From assembly GCF_002646595.1 (NCBI RefSeq), contig NZ_PDUD01000012.1, forward strand, positions 31,034 to 95,033: a stretch of DNA of 64,000 nucleotides. The letters run 5' to 3'. The DNA comes from Flavilitoribacter nigricans DSM 23189 = NBRC 102662. GTDB taxonomy: Bacteria > Bacteroidota > Bacteroidia > Chitinophagales > Saprospiraceae. Below are positions 16,670 through 25,821 of this stretch, piece by piece. Position 1 is the first letter of the stretch, and each line of letters starts with the position of its first letter. The notes beneath the pieces are model-generated. The model ran no database searches. It was not told where the DNA came from and saw nothing but the letters and a program-made list of their open reading frames with translations. The position numbers were made by a program, and so were the translations under genes.

Positions 16670-17683
16670 TTAAACCTCCAATACCACCTTACCGGTCGTT
16701 TTACCCGATTGGAAAAGCAGGATCGCCTCTTCCAGTTTTTCGAAAGGCAGTCGGTGGCCCACATAAGGCTTTTTCAGAGCCAGTTGCCCGATCTCTTCCA
16801 GCATCTCGTGCATGAGATCAACCTTGTGGAAAAGAAAAATGAGGTTAAAGGCCATCACGGATTTATTCTCGGAAGTCATCGTCTGAGGATCGATCTTCGG
16901 ACGGGTGAGGTAGTAATACAGGAGTTTCAGGTAATTGGGGCGGTTGCCAACCGATGCGTAACGGGCGGATCCGTAGGAGATCATCCGTCCCATAGGGGCC
17001 AATTGGTTGAATCCAATCTTAAGGATCTTACCGCCGATACACTCCATGATCAGATGGAGATCCCTACCGTCCAGGGCCTGCTCCAGGTCATCCGCAAATT
17101 GTTTACTCCGGACGATCACCCGGTCGTATCCCTCTTCCCGCAGTAGTGCTTCTTTATCCGGGCGACCGATCGTACCGATGGTGAAGGTATTGTATTTTTT
17201 CGCGATCCGGTTGGCCATCAGACCTACCCCACCGCCGCCGCTGTGGATCAGGACGTTCTGGCCCTGCTGTAGATCGCCCAGTTTCACCAGGCCGTAGTAA
17301 GCCGTTAGGACGTGCACTAAAAAAGCGGCGCCTTCCACAAAATCCCAATCTTCGGGCAGGGGCACCACGTAGCGGTGATTAATATTCAAATGGGAAGTAT
17401 AGGCGCCGAAGCGGGTAACGCCCATGACCCGGTCGCCCTTTTTCACTCCCTCTACCGCGGAGCCTACGGCGGCGATCTCCCCGGCGTATTCCAGTCCGGG
17501 CGTAAAAATGCCTTCCGGCGTGGCGGCGTACAGGCCCCAAATGGCAAAAATATCCGCGAAGTTGAGACCGATCGCTTTTACCGCTACGGTTACTTCATCG
17601 GGTTGGGGAGCGGGTAGTTCTTCCGTCACCAATTTCAGATTGGCCAGGCGGCCGGCTTTGAGTAGATAGACTTGTCTTTGCAT
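16670..17683 (-). CDS. Zinc-free MDR (quinone-oxidoreductase-like) dehydrogenase
   Basis: 337 aa. GroES-like N-domain (residues 25-125: PDEVTVAVKAIGLNFADIF) and NAD(P)-binding Rossmann domain with GGGGVGLMANRIAK (about 150-165). The structural and catalytic zinc ligands of alcohol dehydrogenases are absent, as in the VAT-1/quinone oxidoreductase branch. The likely reaction is NADPH-dependent reduction of a quinone or enone. Convergent with the LysR gene, 47 bases between stops. Confidence 0.9.
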   Translation of the reverse strand: MQRQVYLLKAGRLANLKLVTEELPAPQPDEVTVAVKAIGLNFADIFAIWGLYAATPEGIFTPGLEYAGEIAAVGSAVEGVKKGDRVMGVTRFGAYTSHLNINHRYVVPLPEDWDFVEGAAFLVHVLTAYYGLVKLGDLQQGQNVLIHSGGGGVGLMANRIAKKYNTFTIGTIGRPDKEALLREEGYDRVIVRSKQFADDLEQALDGRDLHLIMECIGGKILKIGFNQLAPMGRMISYGSARYASVGNRPNYLKLLYYYLTRPKIDPQTMTSENKSVMAFNLIFLFHKVDLMHEMLEEIGQLALKKPYVGHRLPFEKLEEAILLFQSGKTTGKVVLEV

Positions 17684-18278
17684 AGGATCTGTAATCTAAG
17701 AACTTTAAATTACATTAAAAGCTTGGATGATCAGGCTGAATAGTATAAATTGACAATCCATACAGCATTTTGACCATTTCTATCATTAGTATTTAATTAC
17801 GTGCGTTCTCTGGTATCTCACCGATATCCAGGAATATCTTAAAATCAAGGTTAGAAAGAGCTTACTTCGTTCTGCAAGTGTCAGATTCCCGGTAACGTTT
17901 TGGGACTGTTGATCCAGTCGGCAAGATTTGTTCGTTTTCCCGGATGCCGGGTACGAACAGATCCTGTATTTCATTCTCCGTTTATGGCAATGATCCAAAT
18001 CGTTCTGATCAGGCATTCGCCTACCCGACCGAACGATAGTCTTTTACGGGGCAGGAGGTCATCTGGCCGGTTTTCTCATAGGATATTCGGCATAGATCGT
18101 CGCACTTCAGCAAAAGCAATACATTTCAATTAGTGGTGAGTTTGGGATGCCCGTGGGCAACTACGGGCATCCATTTCCGCGCCGCTGAAGCGCTATGGCC
18201 CCGAAAGTAGCATCGTTTTAACCGACCAGAGGAACTCGCTGAATTATTTCCGGGCGACGCCCGGCAAAAATGTATACC
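17684..18278. other. Intergenic region with hairpins
   Basis: No credible gene. It contains a perfect 10-bp stem GGATGCCCGT (18145-18154)/ACGGGCATCC (18163-18172) with an 8-base loop and ATTTCC after it, and a GC-rich 6-bp hairpin CCGGGC-GAC-GCCCGG (18250-18264) just before the start of the next gene, where it could hinder ribosome access. Confidence 0.5.
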
Positions 18279-18815
18279 ATGAAAAAATTCAGTTTGCTAT
18301 TTCTGTGCCTATCACTTGGCCTGTCACTTGCAGCCCAAAGGTCGGCACTGGAGATCGGACTTAGCAACGTAGCCTCGGAGCCCGATATGGATGGTCCCGG
18401 AATTGGCATCCATTTTGCCCATCAGTTCCGGCCGTGGCTGGAAGCCGGGTTCGGACTGACCAGTTCGAGCGCTTACGACGAGCGCATTCAGCAACGCTTC
18501 CTGCAGGGATACCTTACCGGCAGGATCTACGCCTCCCTGATCCCCCTGCATTTTGCCCAAAAGGGCTACGTTCGTTTGGGTGCGGCTTATAATTTCACGC
18601 AGGAAAACAAGGTCTGGCTGATCACCGATACGGAGGGCCGGGAAATATTGGAAGAAGCCGTTCGCGGGTGGGACTGGATGGGCGGGACCGTGCACGCCGG
18701 TCTGGGATGGGCGCTGAACGATCACTGGGCCGTAGAGGCCCGGGCCAATTTGGGTGGATACACCGAAGCCCGGCTGCTCGGTGACTGGGGAATCTACCTG
18801 CGGCGATATTTTTGA
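18279..18815 (+). CDS. Predicted outer-membrane beta-barrel protein
   Basis: 178 aa from ATG 18279 (another in-frame ATG lies 9 bases upstream). Sec signal MKKFSLLFLCLSLGLSLAAQ. The mature part alternates hydrophobic and polar residues in strands (LEIGLSNVAS, GIGIHFAHQF, WLEAGFGLTS, GYVRLGAAYNF, GTVHAGLGWALN, WAVEARANLGG) and ends in an aromatic residue (LRRYF), as outer-membrane beta-barrels do. An OmpW/OprF-like eight-stranded barrel is plausible. Function unknown. Confidence 0.7.
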   Translation: MKKFSLLFLCLSLGLSLAAQRSALEIGLSNVASEPDMDGPGIGIHFAHQFRPWLEAGFGLTSSSAYDERIQQRFLQGYLTGRIYASLIPLHFAQKGYVRLGAAYNFTQENKVWLITDTEGREILEEAVRGWDWMGGTVHAGLGWALNDHWAVEARANLGGYTEARLLGDWGIYLRRYF

Positions 18816-18959
18816 ATGGGTTCCGGATAACAGTCCGTACGCTATTAGCTCCTACTCCACCGGACGTCCCCGGAAAAGAACGGTATAGCTGTTACCTTTT
18901 CTCCGATTTGGCATTATATCTGGCAAAAGACATTTTTTAATTCCTCCGAAATTACGTTT

Positions 18960-20000
18960 ATGTTCAGATCGATGCTGAAGATACTAGGTTATGCCAGTAT
19001 GGTCCTTCTGGTTTCCCTATTGCTGGTGTTCTTCATTCCCCGGAACTACGATGTTTCCCCCTTCCGGGAAAGACCGGACACCCAATACTGGGAACTTGAG
19101 ACCGGATCCAGGATAGGCTACACCTTACTCCGTGGAGATACCAGCCGGGTCCACGCACCGATCATTTACCTGCACGGAGGGCCGGGAGGTATGATCCAGG
19201 ATGAGGTCGTCGAATTTTTCCGGCCGATAGCCGCAGCCGGCTACGATGTGTATTTATACGATCAGATCGGCAGCGGTCACTCCGACCGCCTGTCTGAGAT
19301 CGGAGACTACTCGGTGGCCCGGCACCGGGCCGACCTGGAGGCTATCGTGGCACGGATCGGTGCCGAACGGGTTATTTTATTCGGGCATTCCTGGGGAAGC
19401 ATGCTGGCTACGGAATTTTTGGCGGGCAACCGGGAAAAGGTCGAAAGCATGATCCTTTCGGGGCCGGGACCGATCCTGCCGATCAAAAATGAGCTGGCCG
19501 GTTTGAAAGCGCCGGATAGTCTGCAGCTTACAGCACCCAAGTATTCCAACCGGGAGGGAAACGAACGGGCGAATAATCTACGGAGTAAACTGGTTTATTA
19601 CTGGGCCCGTATCTTTAAACGGAAACTAGCCTCCGATCGGGAAGCGGATCAGTTTTTCACCCATTTAAACAACCAATTGAGTAAATCGACCACCTGCAAT
19701 GGAGAAGGGCTGCCGCCCTACCCGGGCGGTGGTGGCTATTACGTCCACATGATGACGGTCAACAGTTTTTATGAAGTTAAGGACAAACGTTCGGCCATTC
19801 GGGATAGCCCGACACCACTCCTGATCATTAAAGGGCAATGTGACAACCAGAAGTGGGGCTTTCTGGAGGAGTATCTCCGGCTTTTCCCTAACTCCAGGTA
19901 TCAGATCATCCCCGCGGCGGGTCACCGGATCGACCCGGATCGGTTTGACGAATACCGGAAAATAGTGCTGGATTTTTTGCATATCCAGCTTGTATTTTAG
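18960..20000 (+). CDS. Membrane-anchored alpha/beta hydrolase, proline iminopeptidase-like
   Basis: 346 aa. N-terminal TM or uncleaved signal (residues 6-25). Alpha/beta-hydrolase motifs are IIYLHGGPGG (oxyanion HGGPGG of the peptidase S33 group), nucleophile elbow GHSWGSM and the C-terminal catalytic His in PAAGHRIDPD. A cap domain of about 110 residues sits between. Members release N-terminal proline or hydrolyse esters/lactones. Probably faces the periplasm. Convergent with the DUF6624 gene, 18 bases apart. Confidence 0.87.
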   Translation: MFRSMLKILGYASMVLLVSLLLVFFIPRNYDVSPFRERPDTQYWELETGSRIGYTLLRGDTSRVHAPIIYLHGGPGGMIQDEVVEFFRPIAAAGYDVYLYDQIGSGHSDRLSEIGDYSVARHRADLEAIVARIGAERVILFGHSWGSMLATEFLAGNREKVESMILSGPGPILPIKNELAGLKAPDSLQLTAPKYSNREGNERANNLRSKLVYYWARIFKRKLASDREADQFFTHLNNQLSKSTTCNGEGLPPYPGGGGYYVHMMTVNSFYEVKDKRSAIRDSPTPLLIIKGQCDNQKWGFLEEYLRLFPNSRYQIIPAAGHRIDPDRFDEYRKIVLDFLHIQLVF

Positions 20001-20018
20001 TGAATCGGCAAAATCTGG

Positions 20019-20915
20019 TCACAAATTTAGCAACATTAGCTTTTTATATAGCGCGATGGGCATCATGCCCATCGCTCTCCTGCGCTCGTCCAGTTGGTCC
20101 GGGTCGGCCGTAGGGGCCAGTTCCACGATGCCGTTCGCCGGGTCCACATTTGCGAACTGGCTGCCGTAAAGCTGTTCTTCCCCGGCATTTACTTTAATTC
20201 TGTCGTATAAATACGCGTAGCTTTCTCCATCCAGATCGCTCGCTTTGACGGCCGATTCGATATGCGGCAATTGCGCCTTTTGCCAAGCGGTATCCGCATC
20301 GGCGTGCTGAATGATGAAAAAGATGCCCCGCATGGCTTGCCGCCCCACCAGTTTACGATCCGGAAATCCGTAGGCCGCAAAGATCTCCCGCAGGCGATCC
20401 CGGTTGAGTGCGTCTACGATATTGGTGAGATCCCTGGTCACTTCGTCGGCATTGAGGTCGTACTTTTCGATCATATCCTGCATGATATTTCCCCGGGTGG
20501 CCTGATCATCCACATACATTTTGATCAATTCCAGCTGGAGGGCCGGGTTTTCTACAACTTCCGGCGGTATTTGGGAACAGGGGGCCAGAGAGGAGGCAAA
20601 TTTTCTCCTGCAGACCTCCTCCAACACTTCCCGGGGCTGCCGGCTGAGGATGTCGGCCACCGCATCGGACTGCCCGGCTTTTACTTTGAGTTCCAGCCCC
20701 GTACTGAGGAATTTGGGATCCAGTTCTTTTCCGGTAGCCAGCAATGAATCAAACTGAGCGGTGGCCGTTTCAAAATTTTCATTCCAGGAATTTTCGATCA
20801 TATGCCAGCCGAGTCGCCAGATCTCTTCTTCGGAATTAAGCCCGGCACTTTTGTCCCGGCAGGAAAGGAGAGCCAGTAACAGAATGGTCTGGGTCAGGAG
20901 CGGTTTCAGTTTCAT
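20019..20915 (-). CDS. DUF6624 lipoprotein
   Basis: 298 aa from ATG 20915. SPII signal MKLKPLLTQTILLLALLSC. The C-terminal half (about 165-295) shows the DUF6624 pattern: FFIIQHADADTAWQKAQLPHIE, SYAYLYDRIKVNAGEEQLYGSQF, and a final LDERRRAMGMMPIALYK. Function unknown. It follows the WG-repeat gene by 35 bases on the same strand, so they form an operon of two exported proteins. Confidence 0.85.
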   Translation of the reverse strand: MKLKPLLTQTILLLALLSCRDKSAGLNSEEEIWRLGWHMIENSWNENFETATAQFDSLLATGKELDPKFLSTGLELKVKAGQSDAVADILSRQPREVLEEVCRRKFASSLAPCSQIPPEVVENPALQLELIKMYVDDQATRGNIMQDMIEKYDLNADEVTRDLTNIVDALNRDRLREIFAAYGFPDRKLVGRQAMRGIFFIIQHADADTAWQKAQLPHIESAVKASDLDGESYAYLYDRIKVNAGEEQLYGSQFANVDPANGIVELAPTADPDQLDERRRAMGMMPIALYKKLMLLNL

Positions 20916-20950
20916 TTTCTTGTATTTTATCGATTTGGGTAATAACCGCC

Positions 20951-23350
20951 TTAGCGGGCCGGCTTTATCCCGTATTGTTCCAGCACGGCCGGCGGCGGGC
21001 AATCAGCGGCGCAATCCCCGTTTCGATCCAGTATGAATGTGTAATTTTCAAGCTTCACCTTAAAGCTCCGAAATTCCTGCGAACGGACACTTCCCGGCGG
21101 ATCATCTCCCCCATCCGGCCGGTCATAACTTACTTTAATATCCGTAAAAACGATGGGAATGACTTCCTCTCCCCGATCGTTGACCATGCCGTATTTTCCG
21201 TCTTTTTCCACCATGCCGAAGCCTTTGAATATCGCCCGAACACCATCGTATTGGATAGCCGTGATCGATACGCCGGTGGTATCCACAAATCCCCATTGTT
21301 CACCCCTTCTGACACAGGCGATCCCGTCGGATACCCGGCCGATCTGATCGTAGGCGATGGGCACCAGGGTTTCGTGAAAGCGATTGACGATGCCCCACTT
21401 TCCGTCCTGACGGACGCGGGTATAGCCGCCACTGATTACCAATTCTTCGTACTCGAAGGGAATGCGGACCGTCTCGTCAATCGTGATCAGTCCCCAGCGA
21501 CCATCCCGGCGGGCCCGGATAAAGGCGGGTTGCAGGAAATCCAGTTCCTCGTATTCCAGGGGGATCTTAATATTGCCCGCCCGATCGCTGAGGCCGCATT
21601 TTTCGCGGCACAGTACGATCCAGTTGTAATCCTCCTTCTCGATCATCCGACTGTATTCCAAAGGCAGGATCTCCGTTCCACGATAGTCGATCAGGCCATA
21701 CTGCCCCTCAATCCGGGCGATCATGCCACCGTCGCGGATACTCCCGATGGATTGGAAGCGAAACGGAGGTTCTTCCGCCTGTTCTACATTATAGATACCG
21801 TATACCGTTCCCTTATTCACCCGAAAGTGAGCGGGATAACCGCTGCCGAACCGATAGCCAAGGTTACGCACCCCATCGTATTCCAATGGAATAGCCGGCT
21901 TTCCGGAAAAGAAGTATAGACCGAATTTACCATCTTTTTCCGCCAGGATATGTCCCGTCTTTTCTTCTGCCAGGTAATTGTATTCCAGCGGTAATATCCA
22001 TTCGCCTCCAAAGTTTATCAGCCCATTTTTTCTATCCTTTCCCACGATGAAGCCCACCTCATCCACGGTTTTGATCTGATCGTAAATAAATTCCGTGACC
22101 ACTTCGCCCCGCCGGTTGATCAATCCCCAGGCGTCGCCCCGTTTCACCGGCATGATGCCCAGGTGGGAGTAATGGGCATCATCAAAAGGCTCCGGATGAA
22201 TGGGATCGCCCCGGCGATCGATAAGGTAATGCTGACCGTCCCGGACCACCCAGGCCAGGCCGTCGAAAAAAGATTGCACCCGGTCGTATTCCGGGGGGAT
22301 GATAACCTCCAGGTCCCGATTAACGGCCCCGTAGCGATCACCTTCCCGTAAAAATGCAACCCCATCGCGGAAATGTTGGATATGGGAATAAGGAAGTGGC
22401 GTGATCTGCCCGCTTTGCAGATCCAGCAAAACGCTCTGCCGGTTATTCATAAGTAGCAAAGTTTCCGGACCAACAGGCGAAACCCAGTTATAAACCGTAT
22501 CGGTCCAGTATTCCAGCTTTTGATTGAGAAATTGGTATCCTCCATCTTTCTTTACCCGGAAATACCGGCCACTATCACGGGGATAGATCTCATCGTAAAT
22601 AAATGGCAACAACACATCCTGCTCCAGATTGATCAGGCCCCACTTCCCTTCCTTTTTAGCCGAGAGCAGCGGAGGCCCCTCCCGGTTGACCTGCAGGGAT
22701 TCATAAATGAACGGGATCAGGGTATCGTTCCGGTAATTGAGTAAACCGGATCGGGCACCGGACCGGGCGATCAGCAGATCTTCCCGGTGAGCGAGCAAAA
22801 AATCGTACTGGATAGGTACGACGAGCTGCTTATCGGGGCGCATGATCCCAAATTTACCGTTGCGCACCACCGGTAGATACTGTCGGTTGCCCAGCAGCAG
22901 GGTATACCAATCGTAGTCGATGGGATCGAAGCGGAGATCGGATCGACGGATCAGGCCACTTTGTCCATCCCGGGCGGCCCGGGCCCGACCGTGGATGAAC
23001 CGGGCTCCCGTTGAGAACTGCGGAGCGATGATCTCTCTTCCCCGGCGGTCGATGTAGCCGTATCGGCCGTCCTTTCGCACGTTGACCAGGCCATCGTGGA
23101 AATTTATCCGTTTGCTGTCGTAAGGGTTATCAAAGAGTCTTCGGCCATCCCGGCCGATCACAAAAAAATCCGCACCGATACGGGCCGGGGCCAGTCCTTC
23201 CGAAAAGGAACCGATCCAATCGTAATTAAACTGTGCGTATATTTTTTCCCGCGAAATGAACGGTTCATCCGGTGGTAGGGCCGATCTTTTACTGCAGGCG
23301 GTGAGGATGATCATCAGAAAAAAAGCGCAGGCTGGGTAGGTATTTTGCAT
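20951..23350 (-). CDS. WG-repeat lipoprotein
   Basis: 799 aa from ATG 23350. Signal MQNTYPACAFFLMIILTAC is SPII-like. Nearly the whole mature protein consists of about 30-40-residue WG repeats with cores such as RYGYIDRRGREIIAPQF, KWGLINLEQDVLLPFIYD, AWGLINRRGEVVTEFIYDQ and QWGFVDTTGVSITAIQYD; I count well over a dozen, unevenly spaced. WG repeats probably fold into beta-rich solenoids and are of unknown function. A C-terminal segment with CAADCPP differs from the repeats. Confidence 0.9.
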   Translation of the reverse strand: MQNTYPACAFFLMIILTACSKRSALPPDEPFISREKIYAQFNYDWIGSFSEGLAPARIGADFFVIGRDGRRLFDNPYDSKRINFHDGLVNVRKDGRYGYIDRRGREIIAPQFSTGARFIHGRARAARDGQSGLIRRSDLRFDPIDYDWYTLLLGNRQYLPVVRNGKFGIMRPDKQLVVPIQYDFLLAHREDLLIARSGARSGLLNYRNDTLIPFIYESLQVNREGPPLLSAKKEGKWGLINLEQDVLLPFIYDEIYPRDSGRYFRVKKDGGYQFLNQKLEYWTDTVYNWVSPVGPETLLLMNNRQSVLLDLQSGQITPLPYSHIQHFRDGVAFLREGDRYGAVNRDLEVIIPPEYDRVQSFFDGLAWVVRDGQHYLIDRRGDPIHPEPFDDAHYSHLGIMPVKRGDAWGLINRRGEVVTEFIYDQIKTVDEVGFIVGKDRKNGLINFGGEWILPLEYNYLAEEKTGHILAEKDGKFGLYFFSGKPAIPLEYDGVRNLGYRFGSGYPAHFRVNKGTVYGIYNVEQAEEPPFRFQSIGSIRDGGMIARIEGQYGLIDYRGTEILPLEYSRMIEKEDYNWIVLCREKCGLSDRAGNIKIPLEYEELDFLQPAFIRARRDGRWGLITIDETVRIPFEYEELVISGGYTRVRQDGKWGIVNRFHETLVPIAYDQIGRVSDGIACVRRGEQWGFVDTTGVSITAIQYDGVRAIFKGFGMVEKDGKYGMVNDRGEEVIPIVFTDIKVSYDRPDGGDDPPGSVRSQEFRSFKVKLENYTFILDRNGDCAADCPPPAVLEQYGIKPAR

Positions 23351-23658
23351 AGTAGGTTCTTGGGGAGAAAGCATATTCAGCCACCGGCAGAGCCGTTTGC
23401 CGGGTATTCCTTATCCCTGTTTTATGGAGAGCGATGATAGATTACAAAAATAACAAATTGGCAGTATTCAACAAGTACGTGTAGCGTAGCGAATGTATAC
23501 TAAATGGCATCCCGTCATAGGTGCAGTGCATTGTCATAGCTTCAGGATAGGAGGCACCAATGTTTCCAAGTGCAGCGGATCCTTGCATCCTCCACCCTAT
23601 TCCTCGTTTGTTCTCATCGTCGGAATCAATTTTTTTTGCAAAAATCGCTACAGAATAC

Positions 23659-23689
23659 TTGCGCAGCCACATGACTGCATGTATATTTG
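23659..23689 (+). promoter_or_regulatory. Bacteroidetes-type promoter of the ArsR operon
   Basis: TTG at 23659-23661 and TATATTTG at 23682-23689, separated by 20 bases, match the Bacteroides consensus (TTTG, 19-21 bases, TAnnTTTG). Transcription should start near 23696, giving a leader of roughly 13 bases before ATG 23709. Confidence 0.8.
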
Positions 23690-23695
23690 CAGTCA
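23672..23695 (+). promoter_or_regulatory. Operator of the ArsR-type regulator
   Basis: Perfect inverted repeat TGACTGCA-N8-TGCAGTCA centred on the -7 box. Position and 8-8-8 geometry fit a homodimeric ArsR/SmtB repressor that blocks its own promoter. Confidence 0.75.
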
Positions 23696-23708
23696 AATAG
23701 CTGCATAA

Positions 23709-24041
23709 ATGGAATTAAGACGAGATGTATTTCAGGCTATAGCCGATCCTACCCGCAGAGCGATCATCACGCTGGTGGCGTTGCAGGCCATGACGCCGAG
23801 TGCTATCGCGGAAAATTTTGACTCTTCGCGGCAGACCATTTCCAAACACATCCAGATCCTGCGGGAGTGCGAATTACTGGAGCAGGAACAGAACGGCCGG
23901 GAGATCTATTACCAACTTAATCCCCATAAGATGAAAGAGATAGCGGATTTCATCGAGCCCTTCCGGAAATTGTGGGATGACCGGTTCAACAAGCTGGAAG
24001 CTATTATGAAAAATTACCAGCCCGGTACCCCGAAGGATTAG
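23709..24041 (+). CDS. ArsR-family transcriptional regulator
   Basis: 110 aa winged helix protein. [24 protein letters not shown] and the recognition region [25 protein letters not shown] are typical of the autorepressor branch that pairs with SRPBCC proteins. No metal-binding Cys/His motif is visible, so the signal is probably not a metal. First gene of a four-gene operon (30, 0 and 3 bases between genes) with an operator on its promoter. Confidence 0.93.
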   Translation: MELRRDVFQAIADPTRRAIITLVALQAMTPSAIAENFDSSRQTISKHIQILRECELLEQEQNGREIYYQLNPHKMKEIADFIEPFRKLWDDRFNKLEAIMKNYQPGTPKD

Positions 24042-24070
24042 ATCCGGAATTCACCAAAAAACGTCAATTC

Positions 24071-24535
24071 ATGCAACTGAAAACCAAGATCGACGCGGAG
24101 GATGGCAGGCAGGAACTACGGATCAGCCGAAAATTTGAGCTGCCGCTGGAATTGCTGTTCAAAGCCTACACCGAACCCGAAATCCTGGAGCAATGGATGG
24201 GGACGAAAGTGCTAAAGCTCGAGAACGAAAAATACGGAAGCTGGCAATTCGAGACTACCGATCCCCGGGGGAACAAGCACCGGTTCAGCGGAGTCATTCA
24301 CGAATTTGTACCCGATCGGCAGATCATCCGCACCTTTGAGATGGTGGGGACCGGTTTTGGGGTCCAGCTCGAGTTCCTTGAATTTGAATCGATTACCGAA
24401 GAAACCAGTCGGCTCGATATGCATATCGTGTACCGTTCCGCAGAGCTCCGGGATCAGTATTTAAAAATAGGCATGCCGCGGGGTCTGAGTATGGCTCACG
24501 ATCGCCTGCAGGAAGCAGCCGAAAAATATAAATAG
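24071..24535 (+). CDS. SRPBCC (AHSA1-like) domain protein
   Basis: 154 aa. START-like ligand-binding fold: ELRISRKFELPLELLFKAYTEPEILEQWMG at the start, a beta-sheet core and the C-terminal long helix YLKIGMPRGLSMAHDRLQEA. It probably binds a hydrophobic ligand. The standard partner of ArsR autorepressors of this type. Its stop codon is directly followed by the ATG of the next gene. Confidence 0.92.
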   Translation: MQLKTKIDAEDGRQELRISRKFELPLELLFKAYTEPEILEQWMGTKVLKLENEKYGSWQFETTDPRGNKHRFSGVIHEFVPDRQIIRTFEMVGTGFGVQLEFLEFESITEETSRLDMHIVYRSAELRDQYLKIGMPRGLSMAHDRLQEAAEKYK

Positions 24536-24931
24536 ATGCACCCGCAACGAAGAAGCAAGATCATCTACTGGATCGCCACGGGCTGGCTGGCCCTGGGCAT
24601 GTTTTCGACCGGCATTGTCCAGTTGCTGCAAATGGAGGAGGAAATAGCCTTTGTGGTCCTTTTAGGCTATCCCATTTATTTTCTAAGCCTGCTCGGCGCC
24701 TGGAAACTACTCGGAGTGATCGCCATTCTCCTGCCCCGGTTGCCCCTGCTCAAGGAATGGGCCTATGCCGGATTTTTCTTTGCCATGTCGGGTGCGATAT
24801 TTTCGCATATTGCCGTGGGTAATCCGGTGGGTGAGATCCTTCCTGCTACCCTACTGCTCGTCCTCACGGTGGTGTCGTGGTATTTCCGGCCCGCCGAACG
24901 GCGGTTGATTTTTGATCACCAAGATGTTTAG
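24536..24931 (+). CDS. DoxX-like four-helix membrane protein
   Basis: 131 aa with four predicted TM helices (about 10-30, 40-60, 67-85 and 93-115). YPIYFLSLLGAWKLLGVIAILLP is typical of the DoxX-like family found in ArsR-SRPBCC operons. Inner membrane. Biochemical role unknown; related proteins take part in quinone or thiosulfate metabolism. Confidence 0.87.
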   Translation: MHPQRRSKIIYWIATGWLALGMFSTGIVQLLQMEEEIAFVVLLGYPIYFLSLLGAWKLLGVIAILLPRLPLLKEWAYAGFFFAMSGAIFSHIAVGNPVGEILPATLLLVLTVVSWYFRPAERRLIFDHQDV

Positions 24932-24934
24932 ACT

Positions 24935-25516
24935 ATGAATCCCAAGGTTGATTTCTTTTTCACCAAGGCCAAAAAATGGCGCGAAGAATTTGAGCAATTG
25001 CGCACGATCATTCTCGATTGCGGACTGACCGAAGAACTGAAGTGGGGCGTCCCCTGTTATACCTACCAGGGTAACAATATCGTTTTGATCCACGGTTTCA
25101 AGGACTACTGCGCCCTGTTGTTTCATAAAGGAGTCCTGCTCAACGACGCCGATAGCCTGCTCATCCAGCAAACGGAAAATGTGCAGTCGGCCCGTCAGAT
25201 CCGCTTTACCGGATTACCGGAGATCCTGAAGCTGGAAGATACCCTGAAAGCCTATATATTTGAGGCCATAGAAGTGGAAAAAGCCGGCTTGAAGGTGGTT
25301 TTGAAGAAAACGCGGGAATATACCGTACCGGAAGAACTGCAAAATAAATTTGGGGAGGACCCGGAACTGAAAGCGGCGTTCGAAGCGCTGACGCCGGGTC
25401 GGCAGCGCGGCTATCTGTTATACTTTTCTGACGCCAAACAATCCAAGACCCGGACGTCGAGGATTGAAAAACACCGACCGGATATCCTGGCCGGGAAAGG
25501 CTTAAATGACCGGTAG
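24935..25516 (+). CDS. YdeI/OmpD-associated family protein, copy 1
   Basis: 193 aa, cytoplasmic. N-terminal DUF1801 domain (residues 1-115: WREEFEQLRTIILDCGLTEELKWGVPCYTYQGNNIVLIHGFKDYCALLFHKG) and C-terminal YdeI/OmdA region (ELKAAFEALTPGRQRGYLLYFSDAKQSKTRTSRIEKH). Such proteins are linked to envelope stress or resistance to antimicrobial peptides in other bacteria; mechanism unknown. Last gene of the ArsR operon, with a paralogue 305 bases downstream. Confidence 0.9.
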   Translation: MNPKVDFFFTKAKKWREEFEQLRTIILDCGLTEELKWGVPCYTYQGNNIVLIHGFKDYCALLFHKGVLLNDADSLLIQQTENVQSARQIRFTGLPEILKLEDTLKAYIFEAIEVEKAGLKVVLKKTREYTVPEELQNKFGEDPELKAAFEALTPGRQRGYLLYFSDAKQSKTRTSRIEKHRPDILAGKGLNDR

Positions 25517-25598
25517 CAGGGCACGATCATTGGAGGTATATGTTGGGAGCTTTTGTGGTGCCCCCGGACTCTACCGGATATCTCATGCCAATCAGGGG

Positions 25599-25710
25599 TA
25601 AAAAATCCCGTAGGGACGAAATATAGGTAGTCCGTCTAGTAATTCGGCAGACTTAGCGTGCCGTAGGTACGCAATACCGTTTTACATGGCGTACCCACGG
25701 CACGTTAAGG
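25599..25710. repeat. REPIN-like palindromic element, copy 2 (inverted)
   Basis: Reverse-complement counterpart of the element at 13391-13497. Module B (25599-25637) reads TCCCGTAGGGACGAAATATA then GGTAGTCCGTC. Module A is CGTGCCGTAGGTACGC (25657-25672)/GCGTACCCACGGCACG (25689-25704) with one mismatch. It separates the two YdeI-family genes. The rest of 25517-25821 shows no gene. Confidence 0.85.
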
Positions 25711-25821
25711 TGGGAAATGGTCATTTTACTACCTTTATTTTGTGCCTAACGGCACATTTTATCCAAATTTAAATTCTGATTCGCATATCTCATGGTCTAC
25801 TGTGAGTTTTAAATCAATGCA

